The position numbers were made by a program, and so were the translations under genes. Shown here piece after piece: positions 24,447-35,195 of a stretch of 64,000 bases of DNA (position 1 is its first letter; every line of letters starts with the position of its first letter). The stretch is from the NCBI GenBank assembly GCA_037954665.1, contig JBBMOL010000183.1:9276-73275 (forward strand), in the 5' to 3' direction. The stretch is from Laguncularia racemosa. Lineage: Eukaryota; Streptophyta; Magnoliopsida; Myrtales; Combretaceae. Below the pieces are notes generated by a model. The model saw only the letters and a list, made by a program, of their open reading frames with translations. It did not search any database and was not told where the DNA came from.

Positions 24447-24937
24447 TTTAGTAGTATCTAGAAAGGGCACAATAGTAATAAAAGCACAAAAAGACAATAT
24501 AGATGAGGCATGTGTCATCGTGCACCATGGTATTAGGATAGGTCATCTTAGCATTTTAGGTTAGATTGCTTGCTTTAGGTTAGCTCATGGTCTTAGGTTA
24601 ACTCATGTAGTTGCTTGCCTTAGGCTAGCTCATGGTTCTTTAGTTCGGGGTGGGGAGGGGGGGTAGTTTGTTATGTTGACATTAATGTCGTCTCGAAGAC
24701 AACTGAATTAGCTTGAATTGAGTTGATGATGGTTGAGTTAGTGCCCAAAGCTTTAAGAGGAAAGAATGATGTGACAAAGTGAGTGGGATGAACAGCGAAG
24801 TGGTAGAGTCCTCGATTTTAGGTGAATAGGACCTTATCCTCGAGGGGCTACCTGGTTAGATTCATATGCATCAATTTCTATAGTCCTTAAGTATGGGCTC
24901 AAGTGAGGGGCTCGGTATATTGATTCCCATCAATGAG

Positions 24938-25217
24938 TTTGCCTTGTAGTTGACTAAGAGTTAATTAATTTAGATCACTTCTTCTATTATTGTCTTCTTT
25001 TGTGTACATGCTTTGGGTAATATTGTTAGAATTTTTTCAACAGTATCTTGATCACTTATTGCCTTGTTAAGTGAGGACAACTCATTTGTGATAAATGTGA
25101 GCCTTCTAAAGGTATCCTTAATTTTTCTCCAAGCAACATCTTGAATGAAAAGTTCATGTTATTGAAGGAGCGTATTGATCCTTGCATCTTTTATTTCTTT
25201 TGAACATTCATGCATAT
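24938..25217 (-). pseudogene. Ty1/copia gag, C-terminal fragment
   Basis: The minus strand reads DVAWRKIKDTFRRLTFITNE, then LSSLNKAISDQDTVEKILTI and LPKA. This fits the UBN2-type gag domain of plant copia elements, whose usual pattern is an Ile-rich repeat followed by LGK..T..D...KIL..LP. The upstream part lies at 32487-32749, on the other side of element E. The two halves join at the CATAT target site of E. The 3' part is cut off at element C's right edge. Confidence 0.7.
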
Positions 25218-25714
25218 TGTAAATACCTAAGTAATATTTTATATAAATGTATGTGTAATTAATAATAAAAAAAAATTATCAAGGATGATATGGGAAATAA
25301 GAATTATGACTGTAGACATGATGGTTATTTCGCGACCTAGGTATATAAGCTTCTTTTACTTAGGGTTAACAAAGGAGACAACGTGTGAATCCATAGAAAA
25401 GGAGACGACGCGTGAATCCATAGAGAAGGAGATGACCTTTTTCCACCATTAGCTTATCAGATTAAGGTAAGTACATAAATCAATGATTATGAATCATGAT
25501 TTAAGTATGTATATGGTAGCTTAGAGAATTAATGTATTGAGGTTAACAGATCTAGATCAATTTGTGATACATAAAGGATGAAACAAGCGATTCACTCATC
25601 ACGATAACAATTCGAATCAAGTAAGTGTATCTACTAGTATATTACATTATAAATTTTATATTAGATGGATTAATTAGGTTAAATTGAATAGAAATCGAAC
25701 TGACGGATCAATTT

Positions 25715-26100
25715 ACGAGGTGTATAGTAAGATACACGGCCTCCCAACATGACCATATTGGAACTTTGTTGAAAACTTAAAGTGAACCGAGAGATACATG
25801 ACCTTCCAACATGACTGTGTTGAAAATGAAAGGTGGACAGAGAGATATACGACCGTATTGAAAAAAAATTCAACATGACCTATCAACACAACTATGTTGA
25901 GGTGGTGTTGATGAATATTGAATAGAAAAATACATGATCTCTCAACATGACCATGTTAAAAAAAAAAAAGAAACAACATAGTGAATAGAGAGAGATACAT
26001 GACCATGTTGAAAAAAAAAATTGTATATGGCCTTTGGCAAGGTCATGTACCACCCCGTACTCAACTATACGGCTCCCAACATGACCGTGTTGAGTTGAAA
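25715..26100. repeat. Palindrome module in LTR of E
   Basis: Repeated ATACACGGCC, CAACATGACCGTGTTG and CAACATGACCATGTTG units, separated by short A runs. Several units are self-complementary (CAACATGACC with the reverse of GTGTTGA). It looks like a CpG-decayed version of the CACGGCCGTG clusters found in the Athila LTRs. Confidence 0.7.
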
Positions 26101-26479
26101 TGTGTCTAGTCTACTTTTGATATTTATAGGAATACAATTCTAAAAGCAAATAATTTGAATCATGTATAGGTTTGGAAGAATTGTGAAGCTAAAAAGGTAT
26201 AAGATAAACCAAGTATTACGAGTTAGGTACGTGTATACCATTTTTGTTGCTTATGCTTGATAAATTAGATTTTTGTGTGTGGGTTTAATGATATTGTAAA
26301 TGAACCGGATTAAGTGTGCAAGTGATTGTGAATTGCTGGGTCTAAGAAACTGAGTGTGGGTCGGTATTCTTAGGGTGGCACCCCAATAATCGGTATGTGA
26401 CATTGTCCCTAGTGGAGTCGTGTACTGAAATAATCTAACTTTTCCGTGAAATGTTGTGATGTGGAAGTTTGTGACGTGT

Positions 26480-26703
26480 ATTGTGAAAGGTTGTAGTGTA
26501 TGGACTCATAGACTCATGGATAGTAGGAAGTACCTACTGTCATAGATATATATATTATGTATGGTTGTGGAATGTTGATGTGTGATGACTCATGAATAGT
26601 AAGGGGTACCTATTGTCATATATATATATTATGTATAATTGTAAAAGGTTGATGTACGATGACTCATGAACTCATAGACTCATGGATATTGGGAAGTACT
26701 CAC

Positions 26704-26766
<63 letters not shown>

Positions 26767-26830
26767 AGACTCATGGACAGAGGATTACCTTTGTCATATA
26801 TATATATATGTATATATTTTTTGTGGATGG
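26480..26830. repeat. Tandem GACTCATG repeat and TA microsatellite
   Basis: Three to four diverged units of about 80-110 bp, each with GACTCATGGATAGT, GGAAGTACCTACTGTCATA and a TATATA run. One unit's TA tract is expanded to about 60 bases (26705-26764). Such tracts vary in length and assemble poorly. Confidence 0.8.
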
Positions 26831-27427
26831 ATTGTGAAATGATGTTTAGGAATGTTATATGTGAAGATGTTTATGTTATGATTATATATCGGCTAAAATT
26901 ATGAAAGATAAACAAAATTGTGAATGAATATTATGGAGCATTTTGCATGTGTTACTCCTTCTAGCATGGAATGCATGTGTGTGTGTAGGTATGCATTGTA
27001 TTGTGCTTTAGCTCAACCTTCGTGGGAATTTTTTTTTAGTTATAGATGCTACAAGAGAGATTGTAGGATATGTTGAAAACTTGAGATAAATAGCTCAAGA
27101 TTAGAACAATGAAGAGAATGTAGAATACGTCTATTACGATGACCAGTAGATAGACTAAAGAAAGACATGTTAGATTTTTATTTAATCGTTTGAGAATTTC
27201 TAATATAAGTGAATGTTAATCGCTTCTGCTTTTTAATTTGAGAAGATTGCTGATGACTTATTATTGAGGATAGGAAATTTCATTAATCTTTGTTATGCGG
27301 TAGATGATTTATGACTATCATCAGGAGTATATGAAGAATAGTAGTGATTGAGCCTTTGCGTATCTTCATGAAATGAGGACACGTGATGGTTGTAGCATAC
27401 TCGGGTTTTGGGGCATTACAGTTTAGG

Positions 27428-27440
27428 TGGTGTCAGAGCC
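27428..27440 (+). promoter_or_regulatory. Primer-binding site of E
   Basis: TGGTGTCAGAGCC, seven bases after the LTR end. This is one base from the common TGGTATCAGAGCC site complementary to initiator tRNA-Met. It confirms the plus orientation. Confidence 0.85.
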
Positions 27441-27845
27441 ATAGGTTAATGATCCTTAGAAGCTTAAGCTTTGATTATAAGAATATATGTTTGTGATCTT
27501 TAAAGCTTGGTTAATGAATCTATAGACAACTTAGGTTTGATGATCTTTAGAATTAAGTGAGGATCAATAATATAAGTTTTAGCCAATGGAAAGTAAGTCA
27601 TGATCTTTAGATGAATTGGATATTGGATCTGTAAGATGAAAATGCATATTGAGAGTGGTTAGAAAATGGGATCAATATTAATGATTAGTGAACCCTCTTT
27701 CAATAATATTTAAATTGATATCTTTAGATATCCCATACTTTGAGGAAATGTATATATTCTTATATCATTCCTAAAAGCTTTAATGTATTTAATAGAATGT
27801 CTAGGAGAATCTTAATATGAAGGTTATCCTCAATAGTTAGAGGTG
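27441..27845 (+). other. Leader of E
   Basis: About 400 bp between primer site and recognisable gag. It is rich in repeats of the type GATCTTTAGA. No coding match is seen. Confidence 0.5.
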
Positions 27846-28330
27846 ATGTTTTTGATAATAGGAGGCTACCCATACCTCCTCAACATGGACAGGGAGGGAA
27901 TGAAATCAATGTTGAACAGATGCTAGAGGCCATTAATACTTTAGCTAGAATGGTGGCATGACAACAACAACAAATACAAGAAATGCAAGTGTTGAGTATA
28001 AGATAGGCACGGATGATGGGGGAAATTAAAGAAAGAGAGTCTAGTTGAGGAGTGGGTTTGGACCGTTTTGTCAAAAATGGTTAGAGAGTTCAGACCTAAG
28101 GTAAATGATCCAATGGATGTTGAGTAGTGGGTTGATGAGTAAGAAAAGACATTGAGGTGCTGGGAATTCCTCATGATAAGAAGGTAAATATGTTGTTTAT
28201 TTGTTAAGAGACTCAACTTCCGAATGTTGGTCAAGTGTTTCTAGCATTAACCTAGGAGTAATCACATGGGAAAAGTTCAAGGAACTGTTGTATGAGTAAT
28301 ATTTCCCATGTAGCATAAGGAGAACAATTT
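27846..28330 (+). pseudogene. E gag remnant
   Basis: The frame, with stops, reads GDVFDNRRLPIPPQHGQGGN, then MLEAINTLARMVA, a Gln run, and later EVLGIPHDKKVNMLFIC. This is the pattern of the start of a Tekay/Del gag. The sequence then jumps near 28330 to the region between protease and RT. The rest of gag, the zinc knuckle and the protease are therefore missing, probably by one internal deletion. Confidence 0.6.
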
Positions 28331-29222
28331 ATTTTTAAATTGAAAGCACTTAGGCCAGTAAGATTGCCAACATATAAATTATGGGATAAAAGTATGATAG
28401 CTCCTATAGCAGTTGAGGTGAAAGATTTGATGAAAATTGATAGAGTGAGGTTAGTGAAGGAGTTTATTGAAGTATTTTTGGATCATCTACAAAGTTTACC
28501 CCTAACAAGGGAGATTGAATTTAGTATAAATATAGTGCCTGGTATAGCTTCAATATCCAAAGCACCTTACCATATGTTACCTACAAAATTGAAGGAATTG
28601 AAAGACTAGATACAAGAGCTATTGGACAAGAAATTTATTAGACCAAATGTCTCACCTTAGAGTGCACTAGTACTAGTTATAAAGAAGAAAGACAATAGTA
28701 TGCGGTTATGTATAGACTACTGTGAGTTGAATAGGGTTATAATTAAAAATAAATACCCTCTTCTAAGGATTGACGACATGTTTGATCAGTTACAAGGAGC
28801 TCAAGTCTTCTCAAAGATAGACTTGAGATCTGGGCACCATCAATTGAAGATCAAGGAGGAAGACATCTAGAAGACTGCGTTCAGAACTAGATACGGACAT
28901 TATGAGTTCCAAGTAATGCCTTTTGGACTCACAAATGCACTGGTGGCTTTTATGGATTTAATGAACTGCATATTCAAGGAATACTTGGACAAGTTTGTCA
29001 TCATGTTCATAGATGACATTTTAATATACTCTAGAAATGAAGAAGATCATGAGCAGCACTTGAGAGTAGTATTAAGCAAAGTGAGTTTTGGTTGAAGCAA
29101 GTCACCTTTTTAGGACATATGATTAGTAAGGATAGATTATCTATAGATCTTGAGAAGATAAGAGTTGTCAATGAATGGCCCAAGCCAAAGATTGTAATAG
29201 AAATTAGAAGCATGGTTATTTA
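28331..29222 (+). pseudogene. E reverse transcriptase
   Basis: Reads EFIEVFLDHLQSLPLTREIE, APYHMLP..LKELKD, then RT: MRLCIDYCELNRVIIKNKYP, RIDDMFDQLQGAQVFSKIDL, YGHYEFQVMPFGLTNAL, and the catalytic box FIDDILIYS (intact). A small deletion near 29080 drops about ten residues before FWLKQVTFLGHMIS. The match stops at EIRSM near 29213, where sequence jumps to the RNase H-integrase linker, so RNase H is absent. In-frame stops are present. It is a dead relative of F's RT. Confidence 0.85.
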
Positions 29223-30070
29223 GCAACAATGACGATAATTCAAAAGGAAATATTAGAAGATATGCAAAAATTACACTTGGAGATTATGACTCATGAAATT
29301 GGAGCTAGACTTGCTAGCCTATAGATATAGCCAGTGTTAATTGATAGAATAAAGACTGCACAAGCTAGAGATAAGGGAATACAAGAAATAAAGAAAATAA
29401 TGGAAGAGGGAAGAGTTGTAGAATTTATTGAAGATGTAGAGAGGGTGTTAAGGTATGGTCACAGGCTAGGTGTGCTAAGTATAAATGAACTGAAGAAAGA
29501 GATATTGAAAGAGGCACACTATTATAGGTACTCTATATGCCCTGGAAGTAACAAGATGTTTAAAGACCTAAAGAACCATTATTTGTGGAAGTATATGAAG
29601 AGAGAAGTGGTTGATTATGTATCTAAGTGTATGACCTGCCAGTAGATCAAAATAGAACATTAGAGACTCGTTGGCATGTTACAACCTTTACCTATATCAG
29701 AGTGGAAATGGGAACATGTAATCATGGACTTTGTCACAGTACTACCCCGATTGGTGACTGAATTAGACACAGTTTGGGTAATTGTTGATTAGCTTACAAA
29801 ATTGGCACACTTTATACCAATAGGTACTAGGTATAAACTAAAGAAGCTAAGACAAATTTATATCAAAGAAATTATAAGATTGCATGGGATATCGGTCTCC
29901 ATAGTGTCAGATAGAGATACAAGATTTGTGGGGAGGTTTTGGAATAGTTTGCATAGAGCTTTGGGGATAAAACTACAAATTAGTACAACTTTTCAACACA
30001 GATGGATGGTCAGCCAGAGCAAACGATTTAAATATTAGAGGATATGTTGAGGGAGAAAGCATTATTCCGC
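29223..30070 (+). pseudogene. E integrase, truncated
   Basis: Begins in the linker (EIGARLASL), then AQARDKGIQEI, the HHCC zinc region (EAHYYRYSICPGSNKM..CMTCQ), the core with first Asp in VIMDFVTVLP and second Asp in IVSDRDTRFVGRFW. Where the catalytic Glu should stand, in a GQxE box, the copy reads SQSKR, so it is lost. The reading fails at about 30060 and sequence continues inside the 3' LTR, so the C-terminal module and chromodomain are deleted. Confidence 0.8.
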
Positions 30071-30215
30071 TATTATACGCGATATTTATGTTGTGATTAT
30101 ATATCGTCTAAAGATTGTGAAAGATAAACAAAATTATGAATGAATATTATGGAGCATTTTGCGTGTGTTACTATTTCTAGCATGGCATGCATGTGTGTGT
30201 GTAGGTACGCATTGT

Positions 30216-32035
30216 CATTGTTGTCAAAATCGTGTTTCAACTCGTACGATTCCACGCTTTTACGAGTTTGCATATACAATCCCAGTTAACTCGCATACAA
30301 AATTAGAAAGGATCAAAATCGTAATAAAATTGCGATTTTGAACAGTAAAATCGTTCAAAATCACGATTCTGAACGTTTCTAATGATTCCACACAATTATC
30401 CAATTACAGGCTTAAATCCATTCGGATAGGATCCAAGCCCAACCCAGCCTAGCCCAATCGGCAACCCAGCACATCCTTTGAAATTTCCGGCTTGCTATTG
30501 CTACTGTAGCCTGTCCTGTACGTTAAACTTCTTCAGAGTTCAGTGGAGAGAGGAGAAGACAGACAGTGAAAAGCGAAAACAGCCAAACAAGAGAGGCGAG
30601 TGCGAGCTGAGATCCATAGTTCTACATCCACTTCCACACTAAGCTGAGTTGATACTTGATACTATCAGAACAAAAAACACCGAGCAGCGAGCCAGCGATC
30701 CTTCTCCTTCGTAGACGAGTGAGCTTTTACTCAACCGTGTGTGCTTCTATGGATTTTCAAGCTCAACACATGGCCGTGCCTTTAACCATGTACGCAATCG
30801 TGTGTGCTTCTGTTCTGTAGATTTTTCAAGCTCAACACATAGCCGTGTGTTCAACCGTGTGTACTTCTGTGTATTTTCCAAGCTCAACACACGGCCGCGC
30901 CTTCAACCGTGTGTTCAACCGTGTGTGCTTCTGTGGGCGTGTTTCCTTAACACATGGTCGTGCTCTTCCCCTGTTCCTTCCAAAAAGCATTTTTCTTCGT
31001 GTTTTCTTATCTAAGCCTAAACTTTTAATAAACAACCGTGGGTTTAATTGTTAAACGCCCTCTAGTGTCCAGGGGGCATGCCCCCTTGCTACCCCCGCCG
31101 GGGCGACTTCCCCAGAGCCCCTTGCTACCCCCTCTAGCAGGACCCACATGCTTTCCTATCGTAGCAGAAGTATGAGTCATACCCCAACATGTTCGTTGGT
31201 CATCACTCCTCTTTTGTCAGTGTGTTACGTTGCAATGAAGTCTTTGTGTTTGTGCTCGTCGATTGTTAGTCTTCTTGTTCCTATTAGTGATCATGTTCGT
31301 ATTAAAGCACTTGTGTTTGATTGCTGCAACTTTCCTTATTTTAACTAATATTTTTGTAATAGTAAATAAAATAAATGGTAGATAACTTTAATTTTATAAG
31401 AATTTTTTAGATTTTTAATTTTATAGGAAAGGTATAAATGTATTTATATTTCTATCTTTTCAATATATCATTCTCATAGTTAAGTAAATGTGAGATATTG
31501 TTAAGTAAATATATTTTGAATTAATAATCACGAATAGTGCAAAAATTTACCTAGTAATATATAATTTTGAAGGTTTTCTTGTTATAGTATGTTCTTTATT
31601 ATGTAGTTTTGGTCATTTTTTATTATTACTCCTTTCTAATGGTATATCTTCATTATCAATTTTTATTTATTAGTAATTTCTTAAAGTCACAATTGATTTT
31701 TAAATTTTATCTATTATCTTTTAGTTTTTGTATATAGAACTAGGTGAAACTTGTTTTATACATGATTTATTATTTTAGAAATAAAATATCTATATTATAC
31801 AACTTATGCTCGATTATCTATATTATGACTTTTATTGCAAATTTGCAATTTATGGCTAAAATAAATACTTAATTTCCTTATTTCTATTATTAATTATATT
31901 TTTTAATGACTATTGTAAGTAAATTTATAATATTTGAAAGTTATTTTACATAGGTTGTAGAAACTTACGTTTCTACGTTTCGATTCTACGAACCCCTTCG
32001 CGATTCTACATAAAATCATGATTTTGACAACCATG
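30216..32035. mobile_element. hAT-like DNA element, 1820 bp, non-autonomous
   Basis: Inserted in E's 3' LTR with a perfect 8-bp duplication CGCATTGT (30208-30215 and 32036-32043). Ends are CATTGTTGTCAAAATCGTG and, in reverse, CATGGTTGTCAAAATCATG, with two or three mismatches in 19. An 8-bp TSD is characteristic of hAT elements, so the assignment rests on TSD and TIR. No transposase can be read. The inside has a sub-terminal region repeating AAAATCG/CGATTTT, a GC-richer block at 30430-30720, a palindrome array at 30730-30970, a CCCCCGCCGGGGC block near 31090-31130, and AT-rich sequence. Confidence 0.8.
30730..30975. repeat. Tandem CTCAACACACGGCCGTG array inside hAT-like element
   Basis: Units starting CTCAACACA occur at 30762, 30831 and 30883, spaced 69 and 52 bp. 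Each continues with a GGCCGTG or GCCGTGT variant, AACCGTGTGTRCTTCTG and GGATTTTYCAAG. The reverse complement of the Athila solo LTR at 12690-12860 has the same order of words (AACCGTGTATACTTCTATGG, CAGGCTCAACACACGG). Frames across it are products of the repeat. Confidence 0.8.
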
Positions 32036-32486
32036 CGCATTGTATTGGGCATTAGCTCACCTCTTGTGGGAATTTTTTTCTTTTAGTTACTGATGTTATA
32101 GGAGAGATTATAGGATATGTTAAAAACCTAGGGGAAACAACTTAAGATTGGAACAATGAAGAGAATGTTGAATACTTCTATTAAGATGACTAGTAGATAG
32201 ATTAAGGAAAGACATGTTAGATTTTTATTTAATTGTTTGAGAATTTCTATTGTAAGTGAATGTTAATTGCTTCTGCTGTTTAATTTGAGAAGATTGTTGA
32301 TGACTTGTTATTAAGGATGGGAAATTTCATTAATCTTTATTATATAGTAGATGATTTATGACTATCATTAAGAGTATATGAACAAAAGCATTTGAAGAAT
32401 AGTAGTGATTAAGCTTTTATGTGTCTTTAGGAAATGAGGATACGTAGCAGGCCATAGCGTACCCGGTTTTGGGGCATTACACATAT

Positions 32487-32749
32487 CTTGGAGCATATGA
32501 AGATTATATAAAATTCTGTTGGCACAATAGTTGAGAGAAGAAGGTTTTTTTACCTTAAAATTTGCTTTTCCTACGTTCTTGCCTTCTTCATCTAATTCTT
32601 TAACTTCAAGATTATCATTTGCTTTGATTTCCTATTACTGATAACTTATTGCTTTAATATACATCTCCATCCTATATTTCTAATAAGAAAAAACTAATAC
32701 CATTAAAATAAGGAGCTTTATCAAGTTGTACAGATCCATTTTCCTCCAT
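32487..32749 (-). pseudogene. Ty1/copia gag, N-terminal fragment
   Basis: The minus-strand ATG at 32749 starts MEENGSVQLDKAPYFNGISF, the standard opening of a plant copia gag (substrate phrase ..L..P.F.G.N), then decayed sequence reading TIVPTEFYIIFICSK up to element E. Residues after E continue at 25217. Gag would package copia RNA. It lies 31 bases downstream of the primer site, as expected for the family. Confidence 0.75.
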
Positions 32750-32780
32750 AGATGTTTAAACTCAATCAATATTGAGTTAA

Positions 32781-32794
32781 GCTCTGATATCTAT
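32781..32794 (-). promoter_or_regulatory. Copia primer-binding site
   Basis: The minus strand reads ATAGATATCAGAGC, a two-base variant of TGGTATCAGAGC, directly after an LTR end GATCAACA. It fixes the LTR boundary at 32795. Confidence 0.75.
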
Positions 32795-33915
32795 TGTTGA
32801 TCTCGTTGAATAATTAAAAGGGGGGCAAATTTATTACCATAAAATTAGAAATTGCAAGATAAGCCTTAAAATATCATCTTGACTACTACTTAGAGAAATT
32901 CAAATAAATTAAGTCTAATTAGCAATGGGATATAGATAATAAACAAGCTTTAACAAAGAAAATAAAAAGAGTGAAGGACTAGAAAACTAGGAAACGATTT
33001 ATAGTGGATTCACTTTATATGCAAATCCACTCTTCCAGCCTCTACAAGTTGGGATCTAAGTTGTCTTTATCAAAGTGTTCCATCATATCAAAAATCTAAT
33101 CAATAGTGTTACAATTGTTAACCACACTACAATCTGTATATAGTCACTATACAATCTCTTCTTTATTTTGTGTCCATTAACTTCACCTAAGCTAAATAAA
33201 AAAAAAAAAAAACTATAGAGAAAACGAACTTATACAATCAATCTTTAGTTTTCAAGTTTATAGTCGTGAGAAATAAATTATGATTCTCTATACTTTAGCT
33301 CAAAATAATTTTTATATCTATGCTTGTGTATTCCTTTTTTTCATATCTTTTTCTTGCTCCATGTTGATTTATTTATAGCTTTCTTTCCATTGTTCCACTA
33401 TTGATGAAAAAGTAAAGTTTTGACCTTGAATTCTAGTTTGCTATATCATTCTTTGTACATTTTAATTCTCCTTCCATAATTTCTTCAATTATCTAATGCA
33501 TATCCAATTTAGACATTTCATCATTTATTCATATAGCCTCTTTCTTATAATAATCCTAAATGTACATTCTTACTTATGTGGAACAAGTCAAATATATGAC
33601 CTGAATATATTATAAGTCTTGACCTATACTTCTAAAAAATGCTTTCTTTAGAAGTGCCTTTTTCAATTTCATGTTTCAAAATGGTTGCTCGAAATAGTAG
33701 TTGCTTTGGAACTGTCGTTTCAGTCTTTCGATCATTTATTCTTTAATATATCAAAATGCTTTCTAAAATTGTTTCCAATTTTCCTTCCAATACTATTTTC
33801 CTCAATCTTCTTCATACTCTTATCTTATGCTTTTGATTATATTTTCAATCATCTTTTGTAAGATTATGCTTTTGAATAACATTACTACACACAAACTTGT
33901 TAGATTCTCTTTTAT
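32795..33915 (-). repeat. Copia 5' LTR (outer end approximate)
   Basis: Starts TGTTGATCTCG on the plus strand, the reverse of an LTR ending CAACA. The sequence is AT-rich without coding potential. The outer end is not visible because the partner LTR is not in the window; I stop where similarity to C-type LTRs begins near 33920. Confidence 0.5.
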
Positions 33916-33919
33916 GTTT

Positions 33920-34702
33920 TGTTACCATCAAAACTTTACTGAGAGATTATTAATGTGAACGACTCCTCTAATGGATATGACGTATCAAGAGAAGATCAAA
34001 CTATATACAAACTACTTGATATGACTCATAAGTAGGTTATATGATTTGTTTGCCACAATCTAAGAAGACTGATAATAGTACAATATTGAATGAGAAGAAC
34101 TCACACAACACATAAAAGTGATAAAATAATTCAACTAACTTTTTTTTTATAAAGTACATAAGAATACTTATGCTAGAGTAATTACACTAAGGAAATAACC
34201 AAAAAGGAAAATAAATATGTCTAAAATAAGAAATAGAATGACAATTATCTCTCTTTGAATTAGTTACTTTAAATTCTTTGGTGTAATAGATGTAACTTCC
34301 AAAACTATTTAAAGGAATATGCCATATTCAAATTTAGCTCTAGCAACTTCAATAAGTCATCATCCTTTAAAAGTGTTAATATTTAAGTCAGATTCAAAAA
34401 ATAGATTTGGAATCACAAATTCCTTTCTCATCGAGATACCTCAAGTCGAAAACAACACCAATATCACAGTTGGAACTAGCAACGCTTTTACATTTGGAAT
34501 TGGTCTTTTCCTCTTCTTTTGATATTAACAAACTCCTTCCTAAAGTGATGTTATGTATTAAATATCCTTTAGAATAATCTTATTCATTAATGAGTATGGC
34601 TCCTTGCAACACTCTCCCTACAAAATGGTTCAAACATTTGTCCTGACTTAAGTTATTAGTCCTTTATGGGTTAAAATTAGGTTTAGAGCTCAACTCCCAT
34701 CA
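33920..34702 (-). repeat. LTR of chromovirus-like element G
   Basis: Similar in layout to the LTRs of C: a GAGAGATTATTAATG start, then CTACTTGATATGACTCATAAGTA, TTTGCCACAATCT, and end CAACTCCCATCA, which is the reverse of a TGATGG start. About 780 bp. The frame at 34319-34522 is not recognised. The left edge is approximate. It adjoins the integrase tail at 34703. Confidence 0.6.
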
Positions 34703-35195
34703 TTTCCTTAGGGTTGATGAAGATTTATCCTCAAATTTGATGAGTCCTTTATAAAGTCTTAATCTTAATTTGGTACATAAGTTGATAAATCTATGACATT
34801 GAATGTAGTAGTGACACCTTCAAATCCATTTGGTAATTTCAATTGATAACCATTGTCATTAATTTTCTTGAGAATCTTAAGTTGTCCATCAAGTTTAAGT
34901 GCTAAATTCTGTTGTCTTTGATTTGAAAACCTCTCATTTTGAAGGTGTAGCCATACTAAATCCCTAAATTGAAATTCCCTATGTGTTCTTCCCCTATTAA
35001 AATACTATTTCTATCTTGTCTTCTTAAGTTGCCTAGTGACTTTCTAATGTAGTTTCTAAATCTCCTTTACCATTTCAACTGCATTGAGGTTTTTGTAAAC
35101 CTCACTAAATTTCAATATTGGTTTAAACCAAAAATCAAGCTTCGAGGTGGTAATCATCTTGAAACCTATATCTAAACAATTTAAGATGGGAACCA
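34703..35195 (-). pseudogene. Element G integrase C terminus
   Basis: The minus strand reads SKLDFWFKPILKFSEVYKNL, THREFQFRDLVWLHLQNERF, LALKLDGQLKILKKINDNGY, QLKLPNGFEGVTTTFNVIDLSTY and runs toward the LTR. This is the DLVW..L, GPF/GPY-like and FNV.DL tail of chromovirus integrases, nearest to C and D. It is cut off at about 35190, so only the 3' end of the element survives here. Confidence 0.75.

Larger units (their letters stand above)
1660..24932 (-). mobile_element. Ty3/gypsy chromovirus-like element C, minus strand
   Basis: Two direct repeats about 930-980 bp long (excluding later insertions) bound a minus-strand gag-protease-RT-RNase H-integrase. In its own direction the LTR begins TGATGG and the right LTR ends near TATCA. 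Gag lies at high coordinates and the integrase C terminus at low coordinates. Athila (6274-17976) splits pol, and each LTR holds one solo LTR. Many stop codons and frameshifts make it an old, dead copy. RT and integrase resemble those of element D, so both belong to one chromovirus-like lineage, possibly CRM; the lineage is an inference. No convincing TSD was found: 24933-24937 reads ATGAG, but the left end is uncertain by about 20 bp. Confidence 0.75.
20591..24932 (-). repeat. 5' LTR of element C, with nested solo LTR
   Basis: Homologous to 1660-4227. It starts TGATACGCC next to the primer site and ends TTCCCATCA at 24932. Removing the 3355-bp nested LTR and its 5-bp TSD leaves about 982 bp. 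The part nearest the primer site carries an 87-bp tandem duplication. The GGGGTGGGGAGGGGGGGG run near 24640 is specific to this copy. Confidence 0.7.
25218..27420 (+). repeat. 5' LTR of element E
   Basis: 2203 bp, TGTAAATACC to GGCATTACA. It contains a palindrome-like ACACGGCC / ATGACCGTGTTG array (25720-26100), a tandem repeat of CTCATGGATAGT-type units followed by a TA microsatellite (26480-26830), and a GACTCATGG-rich part. The segment near 26370-26410 (GTGGCACCCCAATAATCGG) matches in reverse the LTRs at 41234 and 62550, showing one LTR family. The long TA-encoded frame at 26659-26904 is spurious. Confidence 0.85.
25218..32481 (+). mobile_element. Tekay/Del-type Ty3/gypsy element E, deleted
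   Basis: Perfect 5-bp TSD CATAT (25213-25217 and 32482-32486). The LTR starts TGTAAATACC and ends GGGGCATTACA. The order is 5' LTR, primer site, decayed gag, RT, integrase, and a 5'-truncated 3' LTR that contains an 1820-bp hAT-like insertion. The protease region, RNase H, integrase end and first part of the 3' LTR are deleted. RT and integrase are close to those of F, placing E in the same broad clade. It was inserted into a copia gag. Confidence 0.85.
30084..32481 (+). repeat. Truncated 3' LTR of E
   Basis: 30084-30215 matches 26868-26999, and 32036-32481 matches the last 430 bp of the 5' LTR, ending GGGGCATTACA. The first 1.65 kb of the LTR is missing, removed together with the integrase end. 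The hAT-like element at 30216-32035 interrupts it. Confidence 0.85.

Noticed and set aside
26659..26904. Frame with long Tyr-Ile repeat
   Set aside because: It is a direct translation of a TA microsatellite inside E's LTR.
24408..30083. GCTATTATACGCGA shared by 24412 and 30070
   Set aside because: A 14-base match is expected by chance in 64 kb of AT-rich sequence; no extended similarity around it.
30739..31054. Several overlapping Cys- and Arg-rich frames on both strands
   Set aside because: They are created by the CACGGCCGTG tandem units; two strands open at once is the mark of a repeat, not a gene.
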